From Lacrimispora defluvii (GTDB lineage Bacteria > Bacillota > Clostridia > Lachnospirales > Lachnospiraceae), in NCBI GenBank assembly GCA_013036995.1, contig JAAOXG010000008.1, positions 1-64,000 on the forward strand: a stretch of DNA of 64,000 bases, given 5' to 3'. Position 1 is the stretch's first letter, and each line of letters starts with the position of its first letter. The position numbers and the translations under genes are program-made. A model generated the notes under the pieces. The model did not search any database. It worked only from the letters and a program-made list of their open reading frames with translations, and was not told where the DNA came from. This document shows, in pieces, positions 61,821-64,000 of this stretch.

Positions 61821-62660
61821 ATGACAAAAGAAAGTAAACAGAAAAAAATAGCTGCAATTCATGACCTTTCAGGATATGGCCGCTGCTCCTTAACAGTGGC
61901 TATTCCAGTTATATCTGCATTAAAGGTGCAGTGCTGTCCGGTTCCAACTTCCATATTATCCAATCACACCGGTTTTCCTACCTGCTTTTTCGATGATTAT
62001 ACCGATAAGATGCCTTTGTATCTGGAACAGTGGAAAAAACTGAATCTGGATTTTGATGGCATTTTTACTGGATTTTTAGGTTCAGAGGCGCAGATTGATA
62101 TCGTTACTGATATGATCCGGAATTTTAAAACAGAAAAAACCATGGTTATCATTGATCCTATTATGGGAGATAACGGGAAGGCCTACCAGACCTATACAAA
62201 AGAGATGTGCAGCCGCATGAGAACCCTGGTGGAATCCGGAGATATTGTAACTCCAAACCTGACGGAAGCCTGTATTCTTACTGGAAGACAGTACCGTCAG
62301 ACAGGCTGGACCAGAAAAGAACTGGCTGACATGGCACAGGAGATCATAAGTATGGGTCCTGGTTCGGCAGTCATTACAGGAGTGAGGGAAGGAGCCTTTG
62401 TTACCAATGTGGTGGCGGAGAAAGGCTTAGAGGTAACGTATCTTAAGTCTTTAAAAGCTGGTAACGACAGGCCAGGTACCGGAGATGTATTTGCCAGTAT
62501 TGTAGCAGCCCAGGCTGTTAAAGGTGTGCCTTTGCTGAAAAATGTAAGAAAAGCAGCTGATTTTGTAAAAAAGAGTATTCTTGTTTCGGATGAACGGAAC
62601 GTACCAATAGAGAATGGTGTTTGTTTTGAAGAGATCCTGTCTTTGCTTATTCGTCAGTAA
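61821..62660 (+). CDS. pdxK: Pyridoxal/pyridoxamine kinase
   Basis: A 279-residue ribokinase-fold enzyme phosphorylating pyridoxal, pyridoxine or pyridoxamine. Blocks: AAIHDLSGYGRCSLTVAIPV, NHTGFPT, IIDPIMGDNGKAY, VTPNLTEACILTG and the catalytic RPGTGDVFASIV. Start ATG 61821 has TAGGAGC before it and overlaps nothing; the longer frame reads back into the S component. It is co-oriented with the ECF S component 10 bp upstream, a salvage pair: import then trapping by phosphorylation. Confidence 0.92.
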   Translation: MTKESKQKKIAAIHDLSGYGRCSLTVAIPVISALKVQCCPVPTSILSNHTGFPTCFFDDYTDKMPLYLEQWKKLNLDFDGIFTGFLGSEAQIDIVTDMIRNFKTEKTMVIIDPIMGDNGKAYQTYTKEMCSRMRTLVESGDIVTPNLTEACILTGRQYRQTGWTRKELADMAQEIISMGPGSAVITGVREGAFVTNVVAEKGLEVTYLKSLKAGNDRPGTGDVFASIVAAQAVKGVPLLKNVRKAADFVKKSILVSDERNVPIENGVCFEEILSLLIRQ

Positions 62661-62688
62661 AATCGGAAGAGAGATGGGGAATTTTAGG

Positions 62689-62715
62689 AAAAGGGCTTTT
62701 CTTTGCCCTTTTTTT
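62689..62715 (+). terminator. Terminator after pdxK
   Basis: AAAAGGGC pairs with GCCCTTTT around TTTTCTTT, followed by more T, 28 bp after the stop. A TATAAT -10-like box (62720-62725) just beyond may belong to serS. Confidence 0.88.
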
Positions 62716-62790
62716 GTAGTATAATCAACGGCAGATTATTATGCGGATTCGATTCGCAGAAAATATTGAGGAAAAACCAGGAGGAATACC

Positions 62791-64000
62791 ATGTTAGATT
62801 TAAAGTTTGTAAGAGAAAATCCTGAAATTGTAAAGCAGAATATCAAAAATAAATTTCAGGACAGCAAGCTTGTGCTGGTTGATGAATTGATCGAACTGGA
62901 CGAGCAAAACCGCGCAGCAAAGCAGGAAGGAGATGCTTTAAGAGCGGAACGCAACAAACTTTCCAAACAGATTGGTGCCTTGATGGGACAGGGTAAGAAA
63001 GAAGAAGCAGAAGAGCTGAAGCGGCTGGTAACCGATGCTTCCGACCATCTGGCTGAACTGGAGAAGAAAGAAAGCGAACTGGATGAGAAGATTAAAAAGA
63101 TCATGATGACCATTCCAAACATTATAGATCCCAGTGTTCCAATTGGTAAGGATGACAGCGAGAATGTGGAAGTGCAGCGTTACGGTGAGCCTGTAGTGCC
63201 GGAGTTTGATATCCCATACCATACAGAAATAATGGAAAGCTTTGACGGAATCGATCTTGACAGTGCAAGAAAGGTTGCAGGCAATGGTTTCTATTATCTT
63301 ATGGGTGATATTGCCAGACTTCACTCATCTGTTATTTCCTATGCAAGAGATTTTATGATTAACCGGGGATTTACTTACTGTATCCCTCCTTTTATGATCC
63401 GCAGTGAAGTTGTGACCGGAGTTATGAGTTTTGCTGAAATGGATGCCATGATGTATAAAATAGAAGGAGAGGATCTGTATTTAATCGGTACCAGTGAACA
63501 TTCCATGATCGGTAAATTTATTGATACCATTCTTCCTGAATCAAAGCTTCCTCAGACGCTTACCAGCTATTCTCCATGCTTTAGAAAAGAAAAGGGAGCT
63601 CATGGACTGGAGGAACGTGGTGTTTACCGTATCCATCAGTTTGAGAAGCAGGAGATGATTGTTGTCTGCAAACCGGAAGAGAGCATGGACTGGTACGAGA
63701 AGCTGTGGCAGAATACCGTTGATTTATTCAGAACTCTGGATATCCCGGTAAGAACCTTAGAGTGCTGTTCCGGCGATCTTGCTGATTTAAAGGTAAAATC
63801 AGTAGACGTAGAAGCATGGTCTCCAAGACAGAAGAAATACTTTGAAGTTGGAAGCTGTTCCAATTTAGGAGATGCACAGGCAAGAAGATTAAAGATCCGT
63901 GTATCTGGTGAAGATGGTCAGAAATATTTTGCCCACACACTGAATAATACGGTTGTGGCTCCCCCCAGAATGCTTATTGCTTTTCTGGAGAACAACTTAC
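62791..64000 (+). CDS. serS: Seryl-tRNA synthetase (N-terminal part, cut by window end)
   Basis: Open from ATG 62791 to the end of the window (403 codons) with no stop, so the last few dozen residues are missing. The N-terminal antiparallel coiled coil (about 25-100, QNRAAKQEGDALRAERNKLS onward) binds tRNA-Ser; the class II catalytic core follows with TSEHSMIG and motif 2 CFRKEKGAHGLEERGVYRIH. Motif 3 (starting near AHTLNNTVVAPPRMLIAFLE) is only partly present. GGAGGAA precedes the start. No T-box leader was found in the 130-bp gap upstream. Confidence 0.95.
   Translation, partial: MLDLKFVRENPEIVKQNIKNKFQDSKLVLVDELIELDEQNRAAKQEGDALRAERNKLSKQIGALMGQGKKEEAEELKRLVTDASDHLAELEKKESELDEKIKKIMMTIPNIIDPSVPIGKDDSENVEVQRYGEPVVPEFDIPYHTEIMESFDGIDLDSARKVAGNGFYYLMGDIARLHSSVISYARDFMINRGFTYCIPPFMIRSEVVTGVMSFAEMDAMMYKIEGEDLYLIGTSEHSMIGKFIDTILPESKLPQTLTSYSPCFRKEKGAHGLEERGVYRIHQFEKQEMIVVCKPEESMDWYEKLWQNTVDLFRTLDIPVRTLECCSGDLADLKVKSVDVEAWSPRQKKYFEVGSCSNLGDAQARRLKIRVSGEDGQKYFAHTLNNTVVAPPRMLIAFLENNL

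Noticed and set aside
62661-62790. T-box leader before serS
   Set aside because: The gap is only 130 bp and holds a terminator for pdxK and a -10-like box; no T-box conserved sequence (TGGN-type loop) or antiterminator was seen.
1-64000. Mobile elements, prophage, toxin-antitoxin or defence islands
   Set aside because: No transposase, integrase, terminal repeats, att sites or recognisable defence genes; composition and gene order look like stable chromosome.

Overview
The window looks like a chromosomal segment of a spore-forming, low-to-mid GC Firmicute, most likely a Clostridia member near Lachnospiraceae/Lacrimispora. The taxonomy is inferred from protein style and gene content: the C-terminal end of a sigma-K-like factor, a YtaF-type sporulation membrane protein, a TepA-like ClpP-fold protein, a one-carbon enzyme (Fhs), an ECF vitamin transporter with a tetrahydrofolate riboswitch, and an FMN-binding/NusG-II/Gx gene set. 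No tRNA, rRNA, CRISPR array, prophage, transposase or insertion sequence was seen. Most genes are on the + strand in short operons separated by clear hairpin terminators, which reads as ordinary core and metabolic chromosome. LAYOUT. 1-1.7 kb: end of sigK, signal peptidase I, ytaF. 1.7-5.0 kb: a self-contained glucose/GlcNAc-type PTS (antiterminator, IIA, HPr, IICB) behind a RAT/terminator antitermination leader. 5-9 kb: nitroreductase and divergent HxlR regulator, a FliB-like lysine methylase, lrgAB, PAP2 phosphatase. 9-11.6 kb: THF riboswitch and folT, an Mrp ATPase, a small alarmone synthetase. 11.6-18.5 kb: a two-component system divergent from an SLH protein, membrane-fusion protein, ABC ATPase and MacB-type permease. 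18.6-24.5 kb: dipeptidase, then a Na/Pi symporter with PhoP/PhoR-like regulators behind an 11-bp-phased repeat resembling Pho boxes, then DegV. 24.5-27.6 kb: NusG-II protein, an FMN-binding protein carrying four nearly identical 125-residue repeats, and a Gx family membrane protein. 27.6-35.1 kb: galT, yitT, an ABC importer of the pfam04392 type, and an SH3/NlpC-P60 cell-wall hydrolase. 35.1-40.9 kb (minus strand): aldo/keto reductase and TetR regulator with matching operators, then aconitase-family hydratase and citrate synthase behind a structured leader. 40.9-64 kb: tepA, ftsK/spoIIIE, fhs, murE, murF, then the conserved translation/cell-envelope run priA-def-fmt-yugP-rsmB-rlmN-stp-prkC-rsgA-rpe-thiN, then an ECF S component with a pyridoxal kinase, and the start of serS, cut by the window end. 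HOW IT WORKS TOGETHER. Several loci pair transport genes with visible local control: antitermination for the PTS, Pho-type repeats for phosphate uptake, tandem repeats for the efflux operon, a riboswitch for folate uptake. The most unusual items are the four-fold FMN-bind-like repeat protein, in which the canonical flavinylation Thr is replaced by Ser in every repeat, and the folded leader in front of citrate synthase. All calls are from reading sequence only; no database search was run.
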